Assembly: GCA_902547295.1 (NCBI GenBank)
Contig: CACCNJ010000009.1
Span: forward strand, 1 to 54,345
DNA from: an uncultured SAR86 cluster bacterium
Lineage (GTDB): Bacteria > Pseudomonadota > Gammaproteobacteria > Magnimaribacterales > D2472
Length of the DNA: 54,345 bases
Direction: 5' to 3'
Shown here: piece by piece, positions 9,700-19,109 of the stretch
How positions within the stretch are numbered: position 1 is the stretch's first letter
Layout: every line of letters begins with the position of its first letter
Notes under the pieces: generated by a model
What the model saw: the letters and a program-made list of their open reading frames with translations, nothing else
Database searches by the model: none
Told to the model about the DNA's origin: nothing
Position numbers and translations under genes: made by a program

Positions 9700-11199
9700 G
9701 TGAGTAACTCGATTAAAGAAAATATAAATACAGATATTTTTCCATATGATTTTGTAAAAGAAAATGAAGTAATTGCTTTTCAAAATGGAGAAGGGATTGT
9801 AGTCTCATCGCCAAAACCTATATCACTTAATCTTTATCAAGAAATTCAAAGATTTTTAAATTCTGATTTTAGATTTGAGTTATGTGATTCAAATAAATTT
9901 AATGAAATTCTTACTAATTCATTCACCTCAAGCGATCATCAGAAAAATATTTCTGAGGAATTAACTGATGAATTTAATCTGCAAGATTTTGCAGGAAGTA
10001 TCAACGCTACAGAAGATCTTTTAAGCGGAAATAATGACGCGCCAATCATCAAGCTAATCAATGGTGTTATCAGTCAAGCAATTAAAAGCAGGGCATCTGA
10101 TATTCATTTTGAACCCTATGAAGATTTTTTAATAATACGTTTCAGGATTGATGGCATTCTTAAAGAAATACTTAGACAAGATAGTAAGATTGCATCAATT
10201 CTCATTTCAAGAATTAAGATTATTTCTGGTCTTGATATATCGGAGAGAAGATTGCCACAAGACGGGAGAGTATCTTTGTCTCTTGGAGATAAAAATATTG
10301 ATGTAAGAGTATCAACGCTTCCGTCATCATACGGTGAAAGAATTGTACTGAGGATTTTGGATAAACAAGCTGCTCAAATAAATATAGATGACTTAGGATT
10401 ACCTGAGAAAATTCTTTCAAACTATAAAAGCTCTCTTAAAAATCCTGAAGGAATTATACTTTTCACTGGACCCACAGGTTCAGGAAAAACAACTACACTT
10501 TACTCTGGTTTAAGATATTTAAGTGATTCATCTCAAAACATTCTTACAGTTGAGGATCCAATTGAATATACTCTTCATGGTATAGGTCAAACCCAGGTGA
10601 ATACAAAAACAGGCTATACATTTGCAAAAGGTTTACGAGCAATTTTGAGACAAGATCCAGATGTGGTTATGGTTGGAGAAATGAGAGATATTGAAACCGC
10701 TCAGATAGGAATTCAATCTAGTTTGACTGGGCATCTTGTTCTATCAACCGTTCACACTAATAGTGCGGTTGCTGCAATAACTAGACTCAGAGATATGGGA
10801 ATCGAGTCCTTTTTACTTGCATCAAGTTTAAGAACAATAATCTCACAGAGACTTGTGAGGAGGCTATGCTCTCATTGTAAAATTGAGAATAAGCCAACTT
10901 CAGAATCTGTAAATATATTTGGACTGGATAAAAATAAATCTGTTTTTTCTGCAAAAGGATGTGATCATTGTAATCATACTGGTTATCAGGGAAGAATTGC
11001 TATTGCTGAATGCATTCAAATAGACAAGACTTTAAAAGATTTAATTCATAATAATGCCTCTGAAAATGAAATTTCAGATTATGTCTTTAAAGATAATCAA
11101 TCTATAGATAAAGCTTCAATTGACCTAATAGTAAGTGGAGTAACGTCATGCGAAGAGATAATAAGAGTAAATAATATAAAAGAAGATGCCAGCATATAG
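9700..11199 (+). CDS. gspE: Type II secretion ATPase
   Basis: Cytoplasmic hexameric ATPase powering pseudopilus assembly. 499 residues with Walker A GPTGSGKTTT at about 257-266, an Asp box and Walker B region (LRQDPDVVMVGEMRD), the His box (TGHLVLSTVHTN) and the C-terminal zinc tetracysteine module (CSHCK...CDHCNHTGYQGR). The GTG start at 9700 is 2 bases after the gspD stop. The final 14 bases overlap gspF. All ATPase motifs are intact. Confidence 0.95.
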   Translation: MSNSIKENINTDIFPYDFVKENEVIAFQNGEGIVVSSPKPISLNLYQEIQRFLNSDFRFELCDSNKFNEILTNSFTSSDHQKNISEELTDEFNLQDFAGSINATEDLLSGNNDAPIIKLINGVISQAIKSRASDIHFEPYEDFLIIRFRIDGILKEILRQDSKIASILISRIKIISGLDISERRLPQDGRVSLSLGDKNIDVRVSTLPSSYGERIVLRILDKQAAQINIDDLGLPEKILSNYKSSLKNPEGIILFTGPTGSGKTTTLYSGLRYLSDSSQNILTVEDPIEYTLHGIGQTQVNTKTGYTFAKGLRAILRQDPDVVMVGEMRDIETAQIGIQSSLTGHLVLSTVHTNSAVAAITRLRDMGIESFLLASSLRTIISQRLVRRLCSHCKIENKPTSESVNIFGLDKNKSVFSAKGCDHCNHTGYQGRIAIAECIQIDKTLKDLIHNNASENEISDYVFKDNQSIDKASIDLIVSGVTSCEEIIRVNNIKEDASI

Positions 11200-12376
11200 T
11201 TATACAGCTATTAATAAAGTTGGTACTAAGAAAAAAGGCATCATCAGTGCTATTTCAGAGAGAGAAGCAAGGAAGTTAGTAAAAGATCTTAATTTAACAC
11301 CGTTAAAAATATCTGAATCTAAAAATTTAGGCAAGACTTTAAGAATTAAAAATAAAGATATTGTGCTGATGACTAGACAACTTGCGACATTACTCGAAGC
11401 TGGCACACCAATTGTGGATTCAATCGATATCACCGCAAAACAAATTAGAAATAAAAACTTAATACAAGTTTTGTTTAACCTCAAAGAAGACTTGGTACAA
11501 GGAAAAAGATTAGGCAATTCAATGAAAAAATTTCCAGGCGTTTTTTCAGATACTTATATATCAATGGTCTCAGCAGGGGACTCTTCAGGTAACTTAGATA
11601 CTGTTTTTTCAAAACTTGCTGATTATCTTGAGGAAAGCGCTTCAATAAGACAAAAAGTAATATCAGCTTTAACTTATCCATTAATTTTGATTGGATTTTC
11701 CCTTATTGTAATTATATCTTTGCTTGCTTTTGTTCTGCCTCAAGTCGTCAATCAATTCATTAAGGCGGGAGCCGAGCTACCATTTATAACAAAGTTTTTA
11801 ATTGGAATCTCAAATAATATTATTCCAATATTAATAGTAGTACTTTTTTTTGCTGTAGGCCTATATTACCTTTATAAGAAATATACTAATAATAAAGATA
11901 ATAAGATATTTATTGATAAAAAGATTCTTGCCATTCCATTTTTAGGTAACTTTATTCTTAATTCAGAATTAGAACGATTTTCCAGTACTATGGAATTACT
12001 TTTAGCTTCAGGTACTAATCTAGATATAGCTCTAGGGGAGTGTTCAAAGATTTTCAACAATCAATATTTATCTAATATTGTTATGAATGCCAAAAATGAT
12101 GTGATTGAAGGAAAAGACTTTATAGCCTCTATGAAATATGGCCAAGTTTTCCCAGATATTTTTATTCAATTGATTTCAAGTGGTTACAGGTCTGGTAATC
12201 TTGAGAAGATGTTTAATAAGGTTTCGAATTTTATGAAATCTGAAATTGAAAATAAAAGGTCTGTATTTTTATCACTTTTAGAGCCAATAGTAATAATTTT
12301 TATGGGTGGATTTATTATGATGATAGTTCTAGCTATACTAATACCAATTATGCAAATGAATACATTAGCAATATGA
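11186..12376 (+). CDS. gspF: Type II secretion inner-membrane platform protein
   Basis: Polytopic inner-membrane protein that couples GspE to pseudopilin assembly. 396 residues, near the usual family length, opening with the typical PAYSYTAINKVGTKKKG motif. It has two GspF repeats (around 60-180 and 260-380), each with the TRQLATLLEAGTP- or ERFSSTMELLLASGT-type start, and three hydrophobic segments (about 160-185, 205-225 and near the C-terminus). Overlaps gspE by 14 and gspG by 4 bases, indicating translational coupling. Confidence 0.94.
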   Translation: MPAYSYTAINKVGTKKKGIISAISEREARKLVKDLNLTPLKISESKNLGKTLRIKNKDIVLMTRQLATLLEAGTPIVDSIDITAKQIRNKNLIQVLFNLKEDLVQGKRLGNSMKKFPGVFSDTYISMVSAGDSSGNLDTVFSKLADYLEESASIRQKVISALTYPLILIGFSLIVIISLLAFVLPQVVNQFIKAGAELPFITKFLIGISNNIIPILIVVLFFAVGLYYLYKKYTNNKDNKIFIDKKILAIPFLGNFILNSELERFSSTMELLLASGTNLDIALGECSKIFNNQYLSNIVMNAKNDVIEGKDFIASMKYGQVFPDIFIQLISSGYRSGNLEKMFNKVSNFMKSEIENKRSVFLSLLEPIVIIFMGGFIMMIVLAILIPIMQMNTLAI

Positions 12377-12810
12377 AACTAAAAGATAACGAAAAAGGTT
12401 TTACACTTATAGAATTAATGGCTGTTTTGGTTATTCTAGGTATTTTAGCGACAGTTGTTGTTGTAAGTGTAGATCCAGTTTTTCAAAGAGCGAATCTTGA
12501 AAAAATTAGGGCTGATATGGCAAACACTAATAAAGCACTCGAGTTATATAGATTTAACGAATTGTCTTATCCTTCTACTTCACAAGGTTTAGATGCTCTA
12601 GTAAAACCCCATTCTGAATTAAAGAATCCTTTTTTGTATCCTCAAGGTGGTTATATATCGGCAATTCCAAAAGATCCATGGGGAAGAGAATATATCTATG
12701 AATATCCTTCAAGACGCACTCAAAAATATGATTTATATACATTAGGTGCTGATGGCATTGAAGGAGGATCTGGTGAGGATGCTGATGTTGGAAATTGGAT
12801 GCAACAATAA
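12373..12810 (+). CDS. gspG: Major pseudopilin
   Basis: Main subunit of the periplasmic pseudopilus that pushes substrates through the secretin. 145 residues with a short basic leader and the prepilin peptidase site KG^FTLIELMAVLVILGILA (Glu at +5), then the GspG C-terminal domain with NPFLYPQGGY, IPKDPWGREY and a LYTLGADGIEGGSGEDAD stretch containing the Asp/Glu residues that bind calcium in this family. Overlaps gspF by 4 bases and gspH by about 26. No prepilin peptidase (GspO) gene lies in the window. Confidence 0.95.
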   Translation: MKLKDNEKGFTLIELMAVLVILGILATVVVVSVDPVFQRANLEKIRADMANTNKALELYRFNELSYPSTSQGLDALVKPHSELKNPFLYPQGGYISAIPKDPWGREYIYEYPSRRTQKYDLYTLGADGIEGGSGEDADVGNWMQQ

Positions 12811-13294
12811 AAGATATCGATCAGGTTTTACTCTTATTGAAATACTTGTCGTACTGATTATTATTGGAATAACATCAACATTAATTACCTTAAACTTTAG
12901 CACGTTTGATTTAATAGAGAAAAAAGCTAATTCATTTCAAAAAACTGTAAGCTATTTAACGGAGGAAAGTATTATTACAGGAAAAATTATTGGCTTATAC
13001 CTAAGTTCTGATAATCAATTTGCAAAGTATCTTACAGAAGAAAATCAAAACGAAATTGATTCAAGTTACAAAAATACTTTTTGGTCTGATACAACTTCAC
13101 TTAGGAAAACATTTAAATTTGTAGATGGGTCAATCATAGAACTTGATAATCAAATGCTAGATACACCAGTAATTATTTTTTACCCATCTGGAGAAAACTC
13201 TGGCGGTCAAATAGATATCTACGGCCCACAATATATTCAAAGAATAATTATTTTTAGCAATGGAAAAACTAAGGATGAAATTATCAGTTATTAA
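12785..13294 (+). CDS. gspH: Minor pseudopilin H
   Basis: Minor subunit at or near the pseudopilus tip. The processing site SG^FTLIEILVVLIIIG starts 12 codons after the ATG at 12785, giving a normal 13-residue leader; an upstream ATG at 12746 would give an unusually long one, so 12785 (or TTG 12788) is preferred. About 169 residues, low similarity after the first helix as usual for GspH. Overlaps gspG by 26 bases in another frame. Assignment to H rather than another minor pseudopilin rests on its position between G and I. Confidence 0.8.
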   Translation: MLEIGCNNKRYRSGFTLIEILVVLIIIGITSTLITLNFSTFDLIEKKANSFQKTVSYLTEESIITGKIIGLYLSSDNQFAKYLTEENQNEIDSSYKNTFWSDTTSLRKTFKFVDGSIIELDNQMLDTPVIIFYPSGENSGGQIDIYGPQYIQRIIIFSNGKTKDEIISY

Positions 13295-13643
13295 AAAAGG
13301 GTTTAGTTTAATTGAAGTAGTTGTTGCTTTATTTATTTTAAGTATTTCGGTTATAACGATCTACAATCTAATAATTTCTACCTCAGTTTCAAGCTATGAC
13401 CTTGAACAGAGATATTTGGCTAAAGAGGTAGCAAATAATCACATTGCACTTTTAAATACAATTGAAAAACCTCTAAGATCAGGAAACAGAAAAGGTGAAA
13501 TGATTATGGGAGGTCAAAATTGGGTTTGGGATGAAGAAATATACGATACTTTAAATGAAGATTATTTTGAATATGAAGTACGTATTAAGCTTGCAGGACA
13601 AGATAAGTATATTTATTCAACAAAAGGTTATTTAATTAAATGA
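13260..13643 (+). CDS. gspI: Minor pseudopilin I
   Basis: Minor pseudopilin forming the tip complex with GspJ and GspK. Prepilin motif KKG^FSLIEVVVALFILS followed by a compact domain ending VRIKLAGQDKYIYSTKGYL. 127 residues from the ATG at 13260, or 122 from the ATG at 13275, which gives a tighter 9-residue leader; neither has a clear ribosome site because both lie within gspH. Overlaps gspJ by 4 bases. Confidence 0.85.
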   Translation: MEKLRMKLSVIKKGFSLIEVVVALFILSISVITIYNLIISTSVSSYDLEQRYLAKEVANNHIALLNTIEKPLRSGNRKGEMIMGGQNWVWDEEIYDTLNEDYFEYEVRIKLAGQDKYIYSTKGYLIK

Positions 13644-14233
13644 AGAAGGGATTTACTTTAATTGAAATCTTAGTTTCTCTTGTAATACTATCTATGATTG
13701 CAGTCATTTCATCAAACATTCTTCAGTCCTCTATTGAGATTGAAAGAACTTCTTCAGAGCGTCTTAAAGTATCACGCTCATTAAATTTATCATCAATAAT
13801 TTTAAAAAGAGACATAAGACAAATTATAAATGTGCCACTAAGAGATAATTTTGGAAACCCTATGAATTTAACATTTTTAGGAAGCAATCTTGATAAAAAA
13901 ATATCTTTTAATACTCAGATTAAATCAATTTCAAATAAGATATCGCCTGTAAAAAGAGTTGAGTATGGTCTTGAGAATAACAATTTGATTAGAAAACAAT
14001 TTTTTTCATCAAATCCAATAAATATTGATGAAAGCTTCAAAACAAATTTAATTGAAGAAGTTTCTGAAATAGATATAAGATTTTTGCATGAGAAAATGTG
14101 GTATCAAGAATGGCCGGTCGATCCAATCACTCAAAGAAAAATTCCAGAATTAATAAAGCTCGAGTTTACAAAAAATAATAAAGAATACACATGGATAATA
14201 GAACCAAATTTTGATTATGTCTTCAAGTACTAA
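13640..14233 (+). CDS. gspJ: Minor pseudopilin J
   Basis: Component of the pseudopilus tip complex. 197 residues, with the leader MKKG followed directly by FTLIEILVSLVILSM. Downstream features fit GspJ: an ILKRDIRQ segment in the first domain and a WPVDPITQRKIPELIKLEFT strand near the end. ATGA overlap with gspI and a 17-base overlap with gspK. Confidence 0.88.
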   Translation: MKKGFTLIEILVSLVILSMIAVISSNILQSSIEIERTSSERLKVSRSLNLSSIILKRDIRQIINVPLRDNFGNPMNLTFLGSNLDKKISFNTQIKSISNKISPVKRVEYGLENNNLIRKQFFSSNPINIDESFKTNLIEEVSEIDIRFLHEKMWYQEWPVDPITQRKIPELIKLEFTKNNKEYTWIIEPNFDYVFKY

Positions 14234-15185
14234 AGGAGTTGTTCTTATTTCAATACTATTAATAGTTTTGCTACTATCATCAGTAGCAATATTATTTGGA
14301 AATAAATATCTCTTATCTTTAAAAAGAGCACAATATATTGAATTTCAATCACTATCATTAAATGCCTTTAGAAACATTGAGGCATTATCAAAAGAAAAAA
14401 TAAAAAAAGAACTTAGATTTAATAAAAATAAAATATCAAAAAACAATCCTCTTCTTAAAGAAAGCTTTTATTATAATCTTAACGGTGCAGATATTGTTGT
14501 AAGAATCTCAGATGCAAGTAATTGCCTAAATATAAATTCTATTGTTCTTATCGATAATGGTGAATTCGTTGAAAATAAAAAATCTACGGCATCAATCAAA
14601 AAAATTCTCTCACTAGAAGAAGTAGATAATAATGTTATTGAAGAGATTATAGATCAGGTCATTGACTGGATTGATTATGATTCAAATCCAAGGGCTAATG
14701 GTCTTGAGGATTATTATTATTCTGGACCACTTCATAATCCAAAAGAATACACTGGAATGAGATTAATGGTTTCTATAGAAGAGTTAAAAAGTATCCCAGC
14801 AGTGAAACAAATTGATTGGTCAATAATGCAAAAAAATTTTTGCGCTCTTCCTGAAGCTAATCAAATATCAATTAACATTAACACCCTCAATATAAATGAC
14901 GATTATTTATTGAGCTCTTTATTTCCAAATATATCTTTACAAGAGGCTAAGTATATTTTGGATAATATACCAGATTCAGGTTTTGACGATTTAATTAACT
15001 TCAAGAATAATTTTCCTGATATGAATTTTGAGGACGCATATGGAGAAATTAAATTTAATTCAAATATTTATGAAATTAATACAGAGATTAATTTTGAAGA
15101 TTTTGTTTCATCCTCTATAAGTAAACTAATTTTTGAGGGCAATAATAATGGTTTTATTATCTCAAGAATTTATAATGGAATTTGA
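14217..15185 (+). CDS. gspK: Minor pseudopilin K
   Basis: Large tip pseudopilin that caps the pseudopilus. About 322 residues from the ATG at 14217 (a TTG at 14211 is in frame). The N-terminus KGVVLISILLIVLLLSSVA is the GspK type, which lacks the Glu at +5 seen in the other pseudopilins. DASNCLNIN and IDWIDYDSNPRANGLED match the GspK core that binds calcium, and SMIEEL-like helical repeats follow. The stop overlaps the gspL ATG by one base. Confidence 0.88.
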   Translation: MSSSTKGVVLISILLIVLLLSSVAILFGNKYLLSLKRAQYIEFQSLSLNAFRNIEALSKEKIKKELRFNKNKISKNNPLLKESFYYNLNGADIVVRISDASNCLNINSIVLIDNGEFVENKKSTASIKKILSLEEVDNNVIEEIIDQVIDWIDYDSNPRANGLEDYYYSGPLHNPKEYTGMRLMVSIEELKSIPAVKQIDWSIMQKNFCALPEANQISININTLNINDDYLLSSLFPNISLQEAKYILDNIPDSGFDDLINFKNNFPDMNFEDAYGEIKFNSNIYEINTEINFEDFVSSSISKLIFEGNNNGFIISRIYNGI

Positions 15186-16339
15186 TGAGTACGATTGTTG
15201 CATATCCAGATAATTTAAGTTTCAGTAATGGTAAATATCACCATAGCTCAGATAACTATAAACAAAGAAACACTTTTTCAAATTTAAATGAATTTGATTC
15301 TTTGAATCAAAAAGATACTTTTATATATCTTGTTCCATCTTCAATTATAAGTAGCTATGTTTTTGAGAATAATGAAAATCTTTCAAAACAAAATAATCTA
15401 GCTAATTTCATGTCAGATATTGATTCATTTATCGTTGACGATATTTCAAAGAACGAATTTTTCATTTTTGATAAAAATGGTTTTGTAATTAATAAAACAT
15501 TGTATGAAGAATTAAATACCATATTAAATTCATTGAATTGTAAAGTTCTAGTTTTGCCAGATTATTTTTTAAATAGACAATACGGAAAAGATACCATTAC
15601 AGAATTTAATAATAAGTTTTTATTTTCCTTCAAAAATGGCACAGGTAGTTCAATTGAACATGATTCATTAAATCAATATATTGAAACAGTGAAAAATAAC
15701 TATCCAGATTTTGATCCTATTATTTATTGTGATAATGATGTGAAAGCCTTGGAAATATTTAAGACTAAAAAGGAATTTAATGTATCTGATTTTGTTAGCA
15801 ATAAAAATGCTAAAGAACTAAATCTATTTAAGTTTGAAGTCTCTATTAAAAATATTTTTAATAAACTTAATTTCACAAGAATGGAGTTATATTTATGCAC
15901 ATTTCTAATATTTTGTTCTTTGTCTCTTCCTTATTTATTTTTATCTCAAAATAATAAGCAAATAAGCATATACGAATCAGAAACATTTAATATTTTTAAA
16001 GCAATAGATAAAAATACTAATAGAGTAGTGACCCCAAAGATTCAAATAGATCAACTAATTAATCAAATATCTATTACTCCATTAGCAGAAATAGAAAACT
16101 CTAGTTCGAATTTTAGTAATTTTAACTTTTTGGTTTCTCTTGGTGAAAATTATCTTAAAAGTGTAGATATAGATTTTAATTCAAATGAGGCAGTACTATT
16201 TTTAGAGGGGTTACCAGAGATTCAATATCGATTGATTAAAAATACTGTTGGAAGCTTAAATGTAGAAATTATAGATGAGAATTTAGCTTCAAATGAAAAT
16301 TTGATTTCTGGTGAGATTAAGATTGGATTTTTACAATGA
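15185..16339 (+). CDS. gspL: Type II secretion protein L
   Basis: Inner-membrane protein that recruits GspE through its cytoplasmic actin-like domain and binds GspM in the periplasm. About 384 residues from the ATG at 15185: a long, divergent cytoplasmic domain, a single membrane segment near residues 236-256 (YLCTFLIFCSLSLPYLFLS), and a periplasmic ferredoxin-like domain (LVSLGENYLKSVDIDFN). Sequence similarity is weak by eye; the assignment leans on topology and on position between gspK and gspM. Confidence 0.75.
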   Translation: MSTIVAYPDNLSFSNGKYHHSSDNYKQRNTFSNLNEFDSLNQKDTFIYLVPSSIISSYVFENNENLSKQNNLANFMSDIDSFIVDDISKNEFFIFDKNGFVINKTLYEELNTILNSLNCKVLVLPDYFLNRQYGKDTITEFNNKFLFSFKNGTGSSIEHDSLNQYIETVKNNYPDFDPIIYCDNDVKALEIFKTKKEFNVSDFVSNKNAKELNLFKFEVSIKNIFNKLNFTRMELYLCTFLIFCSLSLPYLFLSQNNKQISIYESETFNIFKAIDKNTNRVVTPKIQIDQLINQISITPLAEIENSSSNFSNFNFLVSLGENYLKSVDIDFNSNEAVLFLEGLPEIQYRLIKNTVGSLNVEIIDENLASNENLISGEIKIGFLQ

Positions 16340-16785
16340 ATAACTTTTTGAGTAGCTTAAATAATAGGGAAAGAAATTTAGTATTGGCTACTTTATTAAT
16401 GGTTGTTACATTAATATTATTTTTTATTTTTACTAATACAATTCAGTCCTTGAATTTTTCATCAAAAAAACTTGAAAAAGCTAAATCTGATTATGAATAC
16501 GTCGTTCTAAAAGCTCAACAGCTAAGTAATTCATTTATTAATCAGTCAAATGATCCTGCTGAAATCAAATCATTTATAGACAACTCGATAGATTTAGATA
16601 TAAAAAATCTTCAAGTAGATAATATTGATAATTATTTAAAAATTTCTTTTGAAACTAAAAATTTACAAGAATCTTTTTCTGTTTCAGATAAGATAGCGTT
16701 TATGTTAGAAAAAGATTTTAGTAAAGTTACTTATTCAAAAAACGAAAACGGATCTTTTACAGAGCTTTTTATAATCAATCTTTAA
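16336..16785 (+). CDS. gspM: Type II secretion protein M
   Basis: Small inner-membrane partner of GspL. 149 residues: short cytoplasmic NNRERNLV motif (the usual GspM start), one membrane helix (about 18-36), then a periplasmic coiled and ferredoxin-like part. Last gene of the operon; no gspN follows, and the 3' end overlaps the convergent aquaporin gene by 11 bases, so there is no separate terminator. Confidence 0.8.
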   Translation: MNNFLSSLNNRERNLVLATLLMVVTLILFFIFTNTIQSLNFSSKKLEKAKSDYEYVVLKAQQLSNSFINQSNDPAEIKSFIDNSIDLDIKNLQVDNIDNYLKISFETKNLQESFSVSDKIAFMLEKDFSKVTYSKNENGSFTELFIINL

Positions 16786-17410
16786 AGAAATATTTATAAA
16801 CTATAAACGCTATAATTGATCCGATAATCTGTGCTAAACCAAATGAGAAAACATTTTCGGGGCTTATACCAGCAAAGCTGTCAGAGAACATACGTCCAAT
16901 CGTGCCGGCTAGGTTTGCAAATGATGTAGATGATGTAAACCAATATGCTGCACCAATATATGATGCAACAATTAATGCAATTTTATCTTTATTTGAAATT
17001 AATATAAAAAATACCAACCCAAAAGTAGCAATAATTTCGGAAAGATAAATATTGAATCCAGACCTGTTTTTATTAGAGAGCTGAAATAATTCAACATCAA
17101 ACATAATATTTGCAGACAAAACTCCAATGATTGCTCCTAAAATCTGCAAAAGTGTAAATAGTACAAACGTTTTAAAAGAAATTTCTTTGTTTAAAAAAAA
17201 TGCTAGAGATACAACTGGATTAAAATGATTACTGTATGACTCAAATGATGAAATTAAGAAATAAAGAGCGAAAAAAGTTATAACAGCATTAACAAACAAA
17301 ATAATTGACTCATCATTGGTAAGTGATTGACCCATTATTCCGGAGCCCACAACTGCACAGAATAGAAAAGCTGTTCCTAAAAACTCAGAAATATATTTAT
17401 TTAATTTCAT
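16775..17410 (-). CDS. Aquaporin-family (MIP) channel with altered second NPA motif
   Basis: Six-helix membrane channel for water or small neutral solutes. 211 residues, opening MKLNKYISEFLGTAFLFCAVVGSG. The first pore motif is HFNPVVSLA and the second is SFANLAGTIGR, where family members usually have NPA followed by V-x-x-A-R; Pro is replaced by Leu, while the selectivity-region Arg remains. FSDSFAGI follows, typical of a bacterial subgroup that includes arsenite-conducting AqpS-type channels. Overlaps the ppx gene by 4 bases, so it is translationally coupled to the ppk2-ppx operon. Substrate unknown; the motif changes may alter selectivity. Confidence 0.8.
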   Translation of the reverse strand: MKLNKYISEFLGTAFLFCAVVGSGIMGQSLTNDESIILFVNAVITFFALYFLISSFESYSNHFNPVVSLAFFLNKEISFKTFVLFTLLQILGAIIGVLSANIMFDVELFQLSNKNRSGFNIYLSEIIATFGLVFFILISNKDKIALIVASYIGAAYWFTSSTSFANLAGTIGRMFSDSFAGISPENVFSFGLAQIIGSIIAFIVYKYFFKD

Positions 17411-18270
17411 TTTTCATTATATATTGATATTTTTTTTGAATAAATTTCATGGAAAATTTTAACTGCAATTGAATCAGAGACACCCCATTTGGTTGATTGT
17501 ATAGTTTTAATCTCTAATTTTTTTATAATTCTCTCATAGATTTTTAATCCAAAATCAATGACGTCAGCTCTATCATTTGCAAATCCATACTTGTTAATTT
17601 TTTCTTCTATTTCAAGATTTCTTAGATTCTTATATTTTTTTAAAAAATCATCAGATTTCATTTTTTTTAATTTATGAGCATTTAAAAAGGCTCTAATGTT
17701 ACCTCCAAGTCCTATGATCTCTGTTATATCATTGAATTGCTTTAACCATTTATCCAATCTATCCCATTCTTTTCTCTTATCTTTTTTAAGCATTAATCTA
17801 ACACCACCTAATTGAAAAGATTGAATTGAATGTTTTGGATTATTGTAAATATAGATCTCAGTACTTCCCCCACCAACATCAACATATGCTTTATTATTTT
17901 CTTTTTGTGCCTTTGGATGAAAACCTATTAACTGAGCTTCTTCAAGACCTGAAATTATTCGAATTGGATGTTCAATTTTATTTTCTATATATGTTCTTGC
18001 TTCTTCCGAGTTAATGGTATTTCTTAATGCGCTAGTAGCAATAATTTCGTATTGATCAATTTTATCTTTAGTAAATTTTTTCTGATATCTTTTTAGCGTA
18101 CTTACTAATTCTCTTAGTTTTTTATCAGATATCTTTCCCCCTTCAAAAACTTCTGCTCCAAGACGAATTGGGGAACGTATTCCATCAATAAACTTAATTG
18201 AGGTGGGTGTTGTTTCAAAAATCTTAGATTTTACTGCATTTGTGCCAATATCTACGGAAGCAATTTTCAT
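17407..18270 (-). CDS. ppx: Exopolyphosphatase / Ppx-GppA family phosphatase
   Basis: Cytoplasmic ASKHA-fold phosphatase that trims inorganic phosphate from polyphosphate or the 5' phosphate from pppGpp. 287 residues cover only the two-domain catalytic core, lacking the HD-type C-terminal extension of E. coli Ppx/GppA. Motifs: ASVDIGTNAVKSKI (4-17), ATSALRN (78-84), SGLEEAQLIG (107-116) and DVGGGSTE (131-138). It starts at the last base of the ppk2 gene and overlaps the aquaporin by 4 bases. Pairing with PPK2 favours polyphosphate as substrate. Confidence 0.85.
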   Translation of the reverse strand: MKIASVDIGTNAVKSKIFETTPTSIKFIDGIRSPIRLGAEVFEGGKISDKKLRELVSTLKRYQKKFTKDKIDQYEIIATSALRNTINSEEARTYIENKIEHPIRIISGLEEAQLIGFHPKAQKENNKAYVDVGGGSTEIYIYNNPKHSIQSFQLGGVRLMLKKDKRKEWDRLDKWLKQFNDITEIIGLGGNIRAFLNAHKLKKMKSDDFLKKYKNLRNLEIEEKINKYGFANDRADVIDFGLKIYERIIKKLEIKTIQSTKWGVSDSIAVKIFHEIYSKKISIYNEK

Positions 18271-19109
18271 TATATGTCGTCGCTATATTTGCTTATGATC
18301 ATAAATTGCTCATATGAAAGGTTATCAAATTTAACTCCTTCTAGACTTGTTGAATAATTATTCAAAGACTTTGACCATTTTGCAGGCTTAAGAATCTTCT
18401 TCCCATGATATTCAGTTTTATTCAATAGATATCTTAGTGATGTTAACCGCGCAATCATTTTATTATTCGAATTAATTGAAACCCATGGACTAACTTCAGT
18501 TCCAGTTTTTTCAAACATCTGCTCTTTGTATAATGTGAAGGCGTTCCATTTAGTAATTACTTTTTCATCATTTTTTGAAAGCTTCCAATACTTAAGTTCA
18601 GAATTTTTTCTTGCTTTCATTCTAATTTTTTGTTGATCTTTTGATAGTGAAAAATAAAATTTTGTTAATTCAACTCCATCACTTATTAATTGCTCTTCCC
18701 AATTATTAACTTTTTTCATAAACGCTCTGTATTGATTTTCAGTGCAATAACCCATAATGGGTTCAGTTATTGCTCGTGTATACCAAGATCTGTCAAGAAA
18801 TGAAATTTGACCGCTATTTGGAATTACCTTTTTCCATCTCTGGAACCAGTGAGATGATTCCCATTTTGTTGGAATTCCTAGCTGAATGTAATTAAAATGT
18901 TTTGGCATTAAGTATTCTGAAAAGAATCTAATTGCTGTACTTTTACCAGCAGTGTCTCTGCCTTCAAATACGATACATATTCTTCTATTATTTTTAATTA
19001 CATCTTCTTGAAGTTTCAAAAATTCAATTCTTAGTCTTCTTTTTTCTAAATCGTAAGATTTTGCATCAAGTTTTTTATAATCAGTTTGATCTAAATTTAT
19101 AATTTTCAT
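18270..19109 (-). CDS. ppk2: Polyphosphate kinase 2
   Basis: PPK2-family enzyme, which transfers phosphate between polyphosphate and nucleotides (usually regenerating NTP from NDP). 279 residues with Walker A EGRDTAGKST (49-58), lid segment ELKYWKLSKND, and Walker B SFLDRSWYTRA. The arrangement resembles class I PPK2 rather than the AMP-using fused forms. First gene of the minus-strand operon ppk2-ppx-aquaporin; divergent from the PiT permease with 89 bp between the starts, which must hold promoters for both. No convincing Pho box is visible there. Confidence 0.9.
   Translation of the reverse strand: MKIINLDQTDYKKLDAKSYDLEKRRLRIEFLKLQEDVIKNNRRICIVFEGRDTAGKSTAIRFFSEYLMPKHFNYIQLGIPTKWESSHWFQRWKKVIPNSGQISFLDRSWYTRAITEPIMGYCTENQYRAFMKKVNNWEEQLISDGVELTKFYFSLSKDQQKIRMKARKNSELKYWKLSKNDEKVITKWNAFTLYKEQMFEKTGTEVSPWVSINSNNKMIARLTSLRYLLNKTEYHGKKILKPAKWSKSLNNYSTSLEGVKFDNLSYEQFMIISKYSDDI

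Noticed and set aside
11401-11419. TGGCAC followed by TTGT, resembling a sigma-54 promoter inside gspF
   Set aside because: The -12 element has TTGT rather than TTGC, and it lies mid-gene in an operon with no start downstream.
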